A stretch of DNA of 64,000 bases from Chitinophaga vietnamensis. GTDB lineage: Bacteria > Bacteroidota > Bacteroidia > Chitinophagales > Chitinophagaceae. Below, one piece after another: positions 45,901-54,500 of this stretch. Numbering within the stretch: the first letter of the stretch is position 1; every line of letters starts with the position of its first letter. The notes under the pieces are model-generated. The model ran no database searches, was not told the origin of the DNA, and saw only the letters and a program-made list of their open reading frames with translations. The DNA is taken from assembly GCF_902167635.1 (NCBI RefSeq), contig NZ_CABHMS010000002.1:186001-250000 (forward strand), read 5' to 3'. A program made the translations under genes and the position numbers.

Positions 45901-46241
45901 TGCTGCTGATCACGAATGCGGAGCAGTTGCGCAAGCATAACGGCAATGCGCTGATGGCTGCGCAAGAGGCGGCAGCGCTGCGTTTGCGCCCGATCGTGAT
46001 GACTGCACTCGCGATGGTGGTAGGTATGATACCAATGGCCAGCGGGCTGGGAGAGGCCGGCGACCAGTCGTCGCCACTGGGCCGCGCCGTAATCGGCGGA
46101 CTGGTCGCCTCTACGATCGCTGCCCTGTTCATCCTGCCGCTGGCATTTGCCTGGGGCCAGGGTAAGGCCAGCACTCAGAGCGTATCACTGGATCCGGAAG
46201 ATGAAGAAAGCATACACTATATTCCTATCAAGAAGCATTAA
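42966..46241 (+). CDS. RND efflux transporter permease with EF-hand-like loop
   Basis: 1091 residues, full RND architecture with two homologous halves of six membrane segments and two large periplasmic domains. The start (FALRKPITILVLVAGLFFFG) and the TM4 relay LALAIGILVDESTVTIENIH are typical; the Asp-Asp pair of AcrB is Asp-Glu here. The TM10 stretch SVGVSISNAVLLITNAEQL lacks the usual Lys. The cytoplasmic linker between TM6 and TM7 contains KDSNRDGKVSRFERM (residues 532-546), whose 12-residue loop D533-E544 is a canonical EF-hand calcium-binding loop, not known in AcrB-type pumps. Flanked by TolC and adaptor genes; substrate class (drug or metal) not determined. Confidence 0.9.
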   Translation: MNLIRFALRKPITILVLVAGLFFFGIKAVSTIKIDIFPKLDMPVIYLSHPFGGYTSTQMESFFGKQYINILLFVNGVKSIETKNIQGLTLIKINFYPGTNMAQAAAEVSAFSNRIQAIFPPGSNPPFIIRFDASTLPVGQLVLSSDKRSNNELLDLANVYVRSSFVSIPGLVGSTPFGGNIRTVVIKADPELLRSHNMTPDQLVEALRLNNQTAPSGNVRIGDKNYITPANTTIKTIRDFENIPLFKNGVQNLYLRDVASVEDGADVSTSYALINGRRSVYIDIAKAADASTWEVVQNLKKAMPKIQAQLPEDVKLSYEFDQSTYVINSVKSLLSEGAIGALLTGLMVVLFLGDLRGALIVILTIPTSIISGVLFLSLFGQTINIMTLSGLALAIGILVDESTVTIENIHQHLDLGKPKTLAIWDACKEIAFPKLLILFCILAVFAPAFTMGGIPGSLFLPLALAIGFSMIVSYFLAQTFVPVMANWIMKAKHHKKADGSNMSDAEEFAAAGLNTGGEGDTWEQKKALVERKDSNRDGKVSRFERMRARYLRFINRMMPYRKVIVSAYLVLVCIFVYFMINGIGRDVLPKVNSGQFQLRMRAPDGTRIEETEKKTIQLIDAVNDIVGKDNVSITSAFVGLHPQLFSTAPIFLWMAGPHESVLQVALKEDYKTNLDELKDKIRDRARKIDTSLQLSFEPIELTDKILSQGSPTPIEIRFSGRNKKVNEQYAQRIIDKLKQIPYLRDVQLGQSIKYPALNINIDRVRAAQLGVDVGDISRSLIASTSSSRLTEKNIWVDEKAGLSYNVQVQVPENMIRTQNDIGEIPLLKNAARPILNDVATITPDVTYGENDNVGSLPMLTVTANLNKKDLGAASKDVQAAISSLGELPRGLNVELIGLSSTLIDTLSSLQSGLLVAVVVIFLMLAANFQSFRVSAIVLATVPAVLLGSLALLLMCGSTLNLQSYMGMIMSVGVSISNAVLLITNAEQLRKHNGNALMAAQEAAALRLRPIVMTALAMVVGMIPMASGLGEAGDQSSPLGRAVIGGLVASTIAALFILPLAFAWGQGKASTQSVSLDPEDEESIHYIPIKKH

Positions 46242-46284
46242 ATCAGCGATATTGACAGTATTATCAGATAATAAAAAACATTTT

Positions 46285-47442
46285 ATGAAACCAGCATCAA
46301 ACTTTATCGCTATACTTTTGCCGATAATGGCATCGGCGGTGATCTTGCAGGGCTGCGGCGCTACAGAGGCCAAAGATGAAAAGAAGAAAGAAGAGACCAC
46401 TGCCGCACCTGCCGGCATAGACGCCTTCACCCTCAAGAAGAACGACCTTACCTCCGCGATCACCATTCCCGGCGAACTGGTGGCTTTCCAACGGGTAGAC
46501 CTATACGCTAAAGTGAGCAGCTTTGTAAGAAAGCTGTATGTAGATGTAGGCAGCGAGGTAACGCAGGGCCAGCTGCTCGTGACCATGGAAGCGCCCGAGC
46601 TCAGCTCGCAGCTGGCTGGCGCCGAGTCCAGGCTGAAATCGCAGGAGGCGTTATATCTTTCCAGCAAGGCTACCTACGACCGCCTGCTGCAAACGAGCAA
46701 AACGCCAGGTACCGTTTCACAGAACGATCTCGATATCGCCTTCGCCAAACAAAAGTCTGACCTCGCACAGCTCGATGCCGCCAAAGCATCTTACCGCGAG
46801 ATCGGCGACACCCGCAACTACCTCGAGATCCGCGCGCCCTTCAGCGGTGTGATCAGCAGGAGGAACGTGAGCCCCGGCGCCTATGTAGGCCCTGCAGGCA
46901 AAGGTTCCGACCTGCCCATCTTCACCTTGCAGGAACAGAAGAAACTACGTTTAGTCGTGAGCGTGCCCGAAGCATACACCAGCTACCTCAGTAATGGCAG
47001 CGAAGTGAACTTTACCGTTAAGTCATCTCCCGATCAAACCTTCAAAGCCAAAGTGACCCGCCTGTCGGGCGCACTGGATGAGCGTTTGCGCTCACAGAGC
47101 ATCGAGATGGATGTAACCAATACCGACAAGCGCCTCTTGCCCGGCATGGTAGCGGAAGTATCTATCCCGCTGAGCGGCAGCAATACCAATGCTTTTGTGG
47201 TGCCTGCCAAAGCGGTGCTCAACTCTACCCGCGGCGTATATGTGATCCGCGTGGTGAACAACAAAGCCAACTGGACACCTGTAAAAACCGGTCGCAGGGT
47301 AGATGATAAAACAGAAGTATTTGGTCCGCTCAAGCCGGATGATGTGATCATCAAAGTAGCGAATGAAGAGATCAGGGATAGTTCAGAGATCAAACAAATA
47401 CATATTACAGAGAATAAACCGGCAGGATCAGCACAACAGTAG
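46285..47442 (+). CDS. RND periplasmic adaptor (membrane-fusion) lipoprotein
   Basis: 385 residues from ATG 46285; the frame is open back to 46147 inside the permease gene, but the lipoprotein signal (PIMASAVILQGCGATE) starts here. Biotinyl-lipoyl-like halves VDLYAKVSSFVRKLYVDVGS and LEIRAPFSGVISRRNVSPGA flank a coiled hairpin (LKSQEALYLSSKATYDRLLQ). Beta-barrel and membrane-proximal domains follow (FKAKVTRLSGALDERLRSQS; VVPAKAVLNSTRGVYVIRVV). It links the RND pump to the TolC channel. Last gene of the operon, ended by a strong terminator. Confidence 0.92.
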   Translation: MKPASNFIAILLPIMASAVILQGCGATEAKDEKKKEETTAAPAGIDAFTLKKNDLTSAITIPGELVAFQRVDLYAKVSSFVRKLYVDVGSEVTQGQLLVTMEAPELSSQLAGAESRLKSQEALYLSSKATYDRLLQTSKTPGTVSQNDLDIAFAKQKSDLAQLDAAKASYREIGDTRNYLEIRAPFSGVISRRNVSPGAYVGPAGKGSDLPIFTLQEQKKLRLVVSVPEAYTSYLSNGSEVNFTVKSSPDQTFKAKVTRLSGALDERLRSQSIEMDVTNTDKRLLPGMVAEVSIPLSGSNTNAFVVPAKAVLNSTRGVYVIRVVNNKANWTPVKTGRRVDDKTEVFGPLKPDDVIIKVANEEIRDSSEIKQIHITENKPAGSAQQ

Positions 47443-47477
47443 AATTTTCAATGGTTAGATACAATAGAGAGTGATGC

Positions 47478-47509
47478 AGCCGCAGGTATATACCTGCGGC
47501 TTTTATTTT
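47478..47509 (+). terminator. Intrinsic terminator of the efflux operon
   Basis: AGCCGCAGGTA (47478-47488) and TACCTGCGGCT (47491-47501) form an 11-bp perfect stem followed by TTTATTTTT. It lies 35 bp after the adaptor stop. Confidence 0.9.
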
Positions 47510-47529
47510 TAATTGGGTATTTTTACATC

Positions 47530-48054
47530 ATGATCCATACTACGCGGCTTTTGCTCAGGCCTCCCGCAGCAACCGATCTGCCATGGCTATACGAAATATA
47601 CAGCGATCCTGCCACCAATGTGTATAATCCCGCTGGCCCTTATACCAGCATGGAGAAAGTGGAATTCCTTTTACAGACCTGGCTGCAACATTGGAAACAT
47701 CATGGTTTTGGAATGTGGGCAATCGAAGAAAAAGACCATCCTGGTGTGGTGATCGGCTTCGGCGGCCTCACCTGGAAAATGTATGGCGATACCGAACGCC
47801 TCAACATCGGTTACCGTTTTGCGCCCGGCGCCTGGGGGAAGGGTTACGCTACGGAGCTTTGCCACAGCGGCCTCGCCTACGCCTTTCACGAATTACAGCA
47901 GCCCGTGGTATACGGCCTGGTACGGCCACAGAACAAAGCATCTGTGCGGGTATTGGAAAAATCAGGCATGCTGCGCTACAGCACTCTTAACGATGTGCCA
48001 GGGCAGGAGGAGAGCTTCGTATACCGCTTGCTGGCTCAGGATTTCGGCGGGTAA
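47530..48054 (+). CDS. GNAT N-acetyltransferase, RimJ/RimL-like
   Basis: 174 residues. TTRLLLRPPAATDLPWLYEI at the N-terminus, RLNIGYRFAPGAWGKGYATE as acetyl-CoA motif A, and NKASVRVLEKSGMLRYSTL at the C-terminus. Acceptor unknown. The 3' end overlaps the convergent HxlR gene by 19 bp. Confidence 0.9.
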   Translation: MIHTTRLLLRPPAATDLPWLYEIYSDPATNVYNPAGPYTSMEKVEFLLQTWLQHWKHHGFGMWAIEEKDHPGVVIGFGGLTWKMYGDTERLNIGYRFAPGAWGKGYATELCHSGLAYAFHELQQPVVYGLVRPQNKASVRVLEKSGMLRYSTLNDVPGQEESFVYRLLAQDFGG

Positions 48055-48392
48055 TCGATACCACTTTCTATCACCAGCTCATAACCATATTTGATGATGG
48101 TTTCTATCACGGGGATGGCTTTCAGGCCTTTCTCCGTGATGGTGTATTCCACTCTGGGTGGCACTTCTGCATAGGTTTTCCGGGATATCATACCTTTCTC
48201 TTCCAGCTCGCGCAGCTGGGAGGTAAGCATCTTGTGCGTGATGTGCGGGATATCTTTTTTCAGTTCTCCATACCGCATGGTATTTTTCTGTAAACGCCAC
48301 AGGATGGGCATCTTCCAGGTGCCTCCAATATGCTCCAGCGCAAATTCGATGGGGGTATAATATAGTTTGCGGTCATGAAAAAACTCGGGCAT
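48036..48392 (-). CDS. HxlR-family transcriptional regulator
   Basis: 118 residues, all winged helix: YTPIEFALEHIGGTWKMPIL, RYGELKKDIPHITHKMLTSQ, LRELEEKGMISRKTYAEVPP, VEYTITEKGLKAIPVIETI. There is no Cys, so it is not a thiol redox sensor of the HypR/QorR kind. Divergent from the MFS gene at 48504 with direct repeats in between; it is the likely repressor of that gene. Confidence 0.92.
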   Translation of the reverse strand: MPEFFHDRKLYYTPIEFALEHIGGTWKMPILWRLQKNTMRYGELKKDIPHITHKMLTSQLRELEEKGMISRKTYAEVPPRVEYTITEKGLKAIPVIETIIKYGYELVIESGIDYPPKS

Positions 48393-48420
48393 CGTTCAAA
48401 ATGTTTATGGTGGCATTACT

Positions 48421-48450
48421 CACGTAAAAGTAAGTATCGCACATAAAAGT
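48421..48450. promoter_or_regulatory. Direct repeats between HxlR regulator and MFS gene, candidate operator
   Basis: CACGTAAAAGT at 48421-48431 and CACATAAAAGT at 48440-48450 differ by one base and start 19 bp apart, about two helical turns. They lie between divergent starts at 48392 and 48504, the usual location of HxlR binding sites. Confidence 0.45.
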
Positions 48451-48503
48451 GCCTGTCTTCTTTTCGTTATTGCCACACTGCAAATTTGCCGAAAATTATA
48501 GTA

Positions 48504-49634
48504 ATGAAAAAAGTGCTTTACGTTTTGGCATTAGGAATTTTCGGCATTACCACAACAGAATTTGGCGTGATCGGTATATTGCCGCAGATAGCGGCGAGCT
48601 TCGGGATTAGCATCGACAGGGCTGGCTGGTTGCTGGGCGCTTTCGCTTTGATCATCGCATTGTTTGCACCGCTCATGTCTTTGCTCTTTGCCCGCATGAA
48701 CCGCAAATGGGCTATGGTGCTGGTATTGGCGGTATTTGCCTTGTCCAACATCATCTCGGCGGAAGCGAGCACTTTTCCTATGTTGCTCATCGCGCGGATG
48801 TTGCCGGCCTTTCTGCATCCGGTGTATTGGTCGATAGCGCTGGGAACGGCCACCAGCACTGCTGCACCGGGCAAGGCGCCACAAGCCGCGGGATTGGTAT
48901 TTGGCGGCTTTACGATCGCCAGCGTGCTGGGCGTGCCACTCGCCACCTGGATGGCGGCCCTTTTCAACTGGCAGGCATCCTTTGTGATGTGTGCTGTCTT
49001 CAATGGTATAGCGGGCATCTGTCTCTTATGCATGTTACCTTCGATGCCGGCAGATAAAACCATTTCCAGCCGCGATCATCTCAGCATCTTCCGCAGCCCG
49101 CTCCTGTGGCTGCACCTGGCGTTGGCCTGTTTGATGATCGCCGCCATGTATTCCACCTACGGTTATCTGGCGGCCTACCTGGGGCAGGTAACGAAAATGA
49201 ATGGCGGCGCTGTTAGCCTGATGTTGCTGTTATTCGGTATTGCCGGCATCGGCGGCAACTGGCTTGCCGGAAAGTTATTGAGCCGCAACATACGGCAAAC
49301 CACTATCGCCTTCATCGCGTTGCTGGCGGCGGCGCATGTACTGATATTCCTGGCCGGTCATTATTTCATCCCGATGATCATTGTAATCATGATCTGGGGA
49401 TTCATCCACACCGGCGGCTTCCTGATCAGCAATGTGAACGTTACTACAGCGGCTTCGGGTTCTCCTGAATTCATCAACAGCGTCTTCACCTCCTGCGGCA
49501 ACCTGGCCGTAACACTCGGCTCCCTCATTGGCGGCTTCGCCATCGCGCACATCGGCATCCACCAGGTGGTATGGACAAGCGTTGTATTGTTGATAGGCGC
49601 GGCGATTGTCTTGCTCAGGATTATAAAGATTTAA
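48504..49634 (+). CDS. MFS transporter, AraJ/arabinose-efflux-like
   Basis: 376 residues from ATG 48504 (an upstream TTG at 48486 is in frame). Helix 1 carries GITTTEFGVIGILPQIAASF, the hallmark of the AraJ/sugar-efflux branch of DHA1 transporters; SIDRAGWLLGAFALIIALFA and LFARMNRKWAMVLVLAVFAL follow. Exports sugars or drugs. The last ten codons (IVLLRIIKI, stop) lie inside the left arm of the long palindrome 49606-49839, so the present C-terminus may have been created by repeat insertion. Divergent from HxlR. Confidence 0.85.
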   Translation: MKKVLYVLALGIFGITTTEFGVIGILPQIAASFGISIDRAGWLLGAFALIIALFAPLMSLLFARMNRKWAMVLVLAVFALSNIISAEASTFPMLLIARMLPAFLHPVYWSIALGTATSTAAPGKAPQAAGLVFGGFTIASVLGVPLATWMAALFNWQASFVMCAVFNGIAGICLLCMLPSMPADKTISSRDHLSIFRSPLLWLHLALACLMIAAMYSTYGYLAAYLGQVTKMNGGAVSLMLLLFGIAGIGGNWLAGKLLSRNIRQTTIAFIALLAAAHVLIFLAGHYFIPMIIVIMIWGFIHTGGFLISNVNVTTAASGSPEFINSVFTSCGNLAVTLGSLIGGFAIAHIGIHQVVWTSVVLLIGAAIVLLRIIKI

Positions 49635-49839
49635 AGGATTAGCAGGATTTTTTTACAGGATTTATAAAGATTAAAAAAGATTGATGGGAAGATATTAGCG
49701 ATGGTAGCCCTTGAAGCGCTTTGAGCGCTTCAAGGGCTGGAACCTCGTTGATCTTCTCGTCAATCTTTTTTTAATCTTTATAAATCCTGTAAAAAAATCC
49801 TGCTAATCCTTTAAATCTTTATAATCCTGAGCAAGACAA
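49606..49839. repeat. Giant inverted repeat with 80-bp arms and internal hairpin
   Basis: Left arm 49606-49684 and right arm 49760-49839 are reverse complements over about 80 bp with a single A/T-run indel. Units such as AGGATTTATAAAGATTAAAA recur within the arms. In the middle, AGCCCTTGAAGCGC (49706-49719) pairs perfectly with 49725-49738. The left arm covers the 3' end of the MFS gene and the right arm ends 12 bp before the stop of the convergent SusD gene. Acts at least as a two-way transcription barrier. Confidence 0.92.
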
Positions 49840-49850
49840 CCTTCGCGGCA

Positions 49851-51509
49851 TTACCAGCCGGGGTTTTGCGACAAGTTACCGCCGGGGTACAGCGCGATCT
49901 GGCCACTGGGGATGGGTTGCAGGTAGTTCTTGGGATCGATGAAGGTGCGTTGCGCGGTGGCGGCGGTGTAAGGAGTGATATAGCCCTGGGCATCACGCAA
50001 TACTTTGCCATTGTCCGGCACTTTGGCGCCGCGCCAGATGTCTTTGTTGCTGGTGTTCATGTAGCTGCCTTTGGCCCAGCGCATCAGGTCATAGAAGCGG
50101 AAGCCGTCGAGCATCAGCTCTGTTCTGCGCTCTCTTCTGATTTCCCAGATGAGGGAAGGAACATCGGCATCTTTAGCGGGATCCGTATAGGCGACACCGT
50201 TAGCCGCTACCTGTTGGCCGCCCTGGTATTGCAGGGGAGGCAGCGCGGCGCGTACGCGCAGCAGGTTGATGGACTTGTCGAGGTCGGCCTGGGAGAAAGC
50301 GTACTGTCCGAGATCATCCAGTTCTGCGGCGGCTTCGGCATAGTTAACGAGTACTTCGGCGAGCCAGAAGATAGGTGCATCGGTATCGTTATATGGCGCC
50401 AGGATATTGGCCACGGCGGGTTGCAGGAATTTGGCCGGACGGTAGCCGGTGCTGCTGCTGCGGCCAGCTACCAGGTTACCATTGTAGCACAGTACCGTAT
50501 CGATGGACTGCTGCAGGCGTTTGTCGCGGTTGCTGCGGGTGTTCTGGATATTGTCATCTCCTTTATATAGCGGCGATAATTTGATCGGCAGTCCGTCGGA
50601 GCAGAGGAACGCATCGATCGCCGATTTCGTAAGGCCCGCCATGGGCGTGCTGCTCGTGAGATAGCCGATCAACGAATGGGTCAGGTATCCCGGCAGGTAT
50701 TTTTTATAGAGCAATACTTCTTTGTTGCCGCCGAGGTCGATGGAATTATAGGTGGTGGTATAATCGGCATTCAGTACGTAGCCGGCGCCCATCACTTTTT
50801 CTGCGGCGTCTTTGGCGGCGGCGAGGAATTTGGCCGCATCCGGTAATGCGGGCACTTTGTGGTATTTGCGCCAGGTGCCTTCAAAGAGGCATACCCTGGC
50901 TTTCAGCGCCAATGCGATGTTGCGGTTGATGGTATTGTCCTGGTCTTTCACGCGGATATTATCTACGGCGAAGTTGAGATCGGCCAATACGCTATCCATC
51001 ACCAGGGTGCGCGGATCGCGGGATTTATAAATATAAGCGGTATCGCTGATATCCATGGAGTGACCGAGCCAGGGCACATCGCCATAATCTTTTACTCGGT
51101 TGAAATAGGTGAGGGCGCGGAAGAAGCGGGCCACGCCTTTCCAGTGGTTCTTCGCCTCGGCGGACATTGGCACACGGTCAACGCGCTCCAGCATGATATT
51201 GGCTTTGCGCACGTAGCTGAAATCCCAGCTGCCAGCGCTGGCAGGTACGTTCTGCGTGAATTTGGCAAAAGAAGTACCTGCCTGGTCATCGCTGAAGGAG
51301 GTGAAATAGAAATCGCCGAAGCTATTGCCATTGCCATATCCGGCAAACATCTCGTAGAATGGCCAGGCGTAGAGGCGCACATTGTCTTCCGAGCGCCAGA
51401 AGCTGTTGTCGTCAAACTGATCGGGCAGGCCTTTCTCCACATATTTTTTACAGCCGGTGGCTGCGATCAGGCAGGTTAATATAACGGGTAAGAATATACG
51501 CTTTTTCAT
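49851..51509 (-). CDS. SusD/RagB outer-membrane lipoprotein
   Basis: 552 residues with lipoprotein signal (VILTCLIAATGCKKYVEK). SusD features: GLPDQFDDNSFWRSEDNVRL, GVARFFRALTYFNRVKDYGD, AEVLVNYAEAAAELDDLGQY and IRRERRTELMLDGFRFYDLM. Follows its SusC partner by 11 bp. No glycosidase gene is adjacent, so the substrate is open. Confidence 0.94.
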   Translation of the reverse strand: MKKRIFLPVILTCLIAATGCKKYVEKGLPDQFDDNSFWRSEDNVRLYAWPFYEMFAGYGNGNSFGDFYFTSFSDDQAGTSFAKFTQNVPASAGSWDFSYVRKANIMLERVDRVPMSAEAKNHWKGVARFFRALTYFNRVKDYGDVPWLGHSMDISDTAYIYKSRDPRTLVMDSVLADLNFAVDNIRVKDQDNTINRNIALALKARVCLFEGTWRKYHKVPALPDAAKFLAAAKDAAEKVMGAGYVLNADYTTTYNSIDLGGNKEVLLYKKYLPGYLTHSLIGYLTSSTPMAGLTKSAIDAFLCSDGLPIKLSPLYKGDDNIQNTRSNRDKRLQQSIDTVLCYNGNLVAGRSSSTGYRPAKFLQPAVANILAPYNDTDAPIFWLAEVLVNYAEAAAELDDLGQYAFSQADLDKSINLLRVRAALPPLQYQGGQQVAANGVAYTDPAKDADVPSLIWEIRRERRTELMLDGFRFYDLMRWAKGSYMNTSNKDIWRGAKVPDNGKVLRDAQGYITPYTAATAQRTFIDPKNYLQPIPSGQIALYPGGNLSQNPGW

Positions 51510-51520
51510 CTGTTAATAAT

Positions 51521-54500
51521 TTAAAGGGTGACCTGTAATCCGAATGACCATGTTTTCTGGAAAGGCCATGTTCTGCCGAAGATGTTGCCTTCGCCGGTGG
51601 TGATCTCCGGGTCCACGGGTACGCCTACATTAGAGATGGTGGCGATGTTCTGGGCGCTGCCGTATATGCGTAACCGTTGTAAGTGGATCTGTTTGGTCAG
51701 GCTTTGTGGCAGTGTGTATCCCAGCGTAATATTTTTCAGGCGGAGATAGGCGAGGTTGAGCAGATATTTTGACTGTGGGTAGAAGTTGTTACCGCCGCTC
51801 AGCAGGCCGGCGATCTTGCCATTGGCATTGCCGGGATAAGGCCGCGGATAGCGGGCGTTGGTATTGGTTTCTGTCCAGTAGTCGAGCTGGTGCTGGTACA
51901 TGATATCACCTGCGCGGTAGAGCGGCAGGGTGAGATCGCCGAGGCCCCAGTAGTTCATCTTGCCTACGCCCTGGAAGAGCACATCGATATCGAAGTTGTT
52001 CCAGCTGCTGCCCAGGCGGAAACTGTATTGGTAGCGGGGCATGGAGTTGCCGATCACTTTCAGGTCGCCGTGGTCATTGAGCGTAACCTTGCCGGCATCG
52101 ATCACGCCGTCGCCATTCAGGTCTTTGTATTTCACGTCGCCAGGACCATAAGTGAAGTTGCCATCTGCGAGTTTGGACTGACTGGGCAGCTTGCTCATAT
52201 CATCGTCTTTGGTGAAATAGCGGTCTGTTTCAAAGCCCCATATTTCTCCCAGCACTTTCCCTTTGTAGTTCTGTGAAAGCAGCATGGACGGGTTGTTCCA
52301 GGAGGTGATCACAGTTTTGTTGTCCCAGAAAGCCACGGAGCCGTAGAAGTTCCAGTCTTTCGTGATGTTGTAGTTCACATCCACGCCGATCTCGTAGCCG
52401 CGTGTGCGCAGGGCGCCATTATTCACGCGGGGAGCGTCGGTGCCGAAGGAGGCGGGCACGGCCTGGTTGGTGAGCATGTTATCGGTATTGCGTTCATACC
52501 AGTCAACGGTAACGCCTATATGATTATTCAGCAGGCTGATATCGGTACCGATATCGAGGGTGCGCACCCGTTCCCAGGTGAGGGATTGCGCTACGGCGCG
52601 GGGCGCCGACACGCCGGAAGCATAGTTGCCGCCCACCATCCAGTTAAGTTGTGTAGAGGTAGGCATGGCAGGCACGTACCATTTGCCGCCCATATCCTGG
52701 TTGCCGAGCGTGCCATAGGAGGCGCGCAGCTTCATATCAGAGAGCCATTTGCGGATAGGGTCCATGAATTTTTCTTCCGTGATGCGATAGCCCACAGAGG
52801 CAGAGGGGAAGAAGGCCCAGCGATCTGCTGGCGGGAAGGCGGAGGCGCCATCGTAACGGCCATTCAGTTCCAGCAGCCATTTGTTTTTGTAGCCATAGTT
52901 GATCCTGCCGAAGAAGCCGGCATAGGCATTGGCGAGGTGACTGCCATCTACCAGCTGGTCGCCGCTGGCGAGCGATAATTCAGCTTTGGAAGGATCGAGC
53001 GGTGTGCGGCGGTAAGCGCCGAAGTTGATGGTATCTTCATCTTCCGCATTCACACCGGCGATCACTTTCAGCTGATGATCGCGTCCCAGCTTTTTATCAT
53101 AGGTCGCATACAGGTTGAAGGTATTTACTTTGTAACTGCCGTTGCGATAGCCTACTACATCCTGTGATGCGGTGGCGATATTGTTGAAAGGCAATCCTGC
53201 CGCCCAGAAGTCCCATGCCATTACCTTTCCGCCGATCTCATGCCGAACGAGGTTGTCGCGGCCGATGGTATAATCGCCACGGATGCTCAGCTCTTTGGTG
53301 AGCTTGAGGGTAGCGCCGAGGTTCACGCGGGAGTAGTTGTCGGTGAGGGTGTTGGTATTGGCATTGGCGAGATAGCCGGGCGTGTGATGGAAATATTTAC
53401 CCTGGTAAGTACCGAAGGGGAAGTAAGCGCCCCAGCGCCACATGTATTGAAAGTAGTTCTGATATTGATAAGGGTAATCGTATTCAAAGTTGCGGTACAT
53501 CATGCGAAGGTCGAGGTCGAGCCATTTGGTAACGCTGGCGGCCACGCTTCCAGTGATGTTATATTTCTTTACGTTGTCGGGGTTCATCTTCATGATACCG
53601 CCGGTGTTGCTGTATCCGCCGGACATATAATAAGAGACCTTCTCGCTGCCGCCTTGCACGCTGATGTTCTGTATCTGTTGTGGCGTCCATTTTTTGAGCA
53701 TCATATCTTTCACGTCCCATACGCGGTAGAAGTAGGTAGGTCCGCCGTTAGGGTCTATCTCGAAATCCTCGCCAGGCACCATTTCTATGCCTTTGCGGTT
53801 ATTTGCGTATTTCTGTTGCCAGTTCTTGATGCCGTCGCGGAGTTTCAGCAATTGCATGCCGAAGAGTTCGGGCGAGGTGGTGCCGGCGCGCACGTTGGCG
53901 TCATAGAGGCCGGTGAGTTCTTTTACAGGGTCGGCGAAATCGGGCAGGGAAGTGGGCGTGCTCCATGCGAAGTTGTTGGAATAGGTAACGCGGGTGGGCA
54001 TGTTGCGCACGCCGGATTTTGTTTTGATAAGCACTACGCCGAAAGCCGCGCGGGCGCCATAGATGGAGGTGGAGGCGGCGTCTTTCAATACGGAGATGCT
54101 TTCAATATCATCCGGGTTGATCATGGTGAGGTCGGGTGTTTCCACATTGTCGACCAGTATCAGCGGACGGCTGCTGCCGTTGGTGGAGCCGATGCCGCGG
54201 ATATTGATGGCAGGGCCTTGTGTGAGGCCGCCGTTGGAATAGGAGATGTTGAGGCCCGGAACGATGCCCTGCAAGGCTTTGGACGGATCGGTGACGGGGC
54301 GGCTCTGCATGGTTTTGGCTACGTCTACGGTGGTGACGGCGCCGGTGAGATTGGCTTTTTTCTGCGTGCCGTAACCTACTACCACCAGTTGTTCCAGCGA
54401 GTGTTCATCAGGACTGAGCAAGATGCTGTAGCTGGTACCATTCACCGGTACGGTTTCCGTTTTATAACCGATGAAGGTGACCTGGAAGGAGGCTGCGCCT

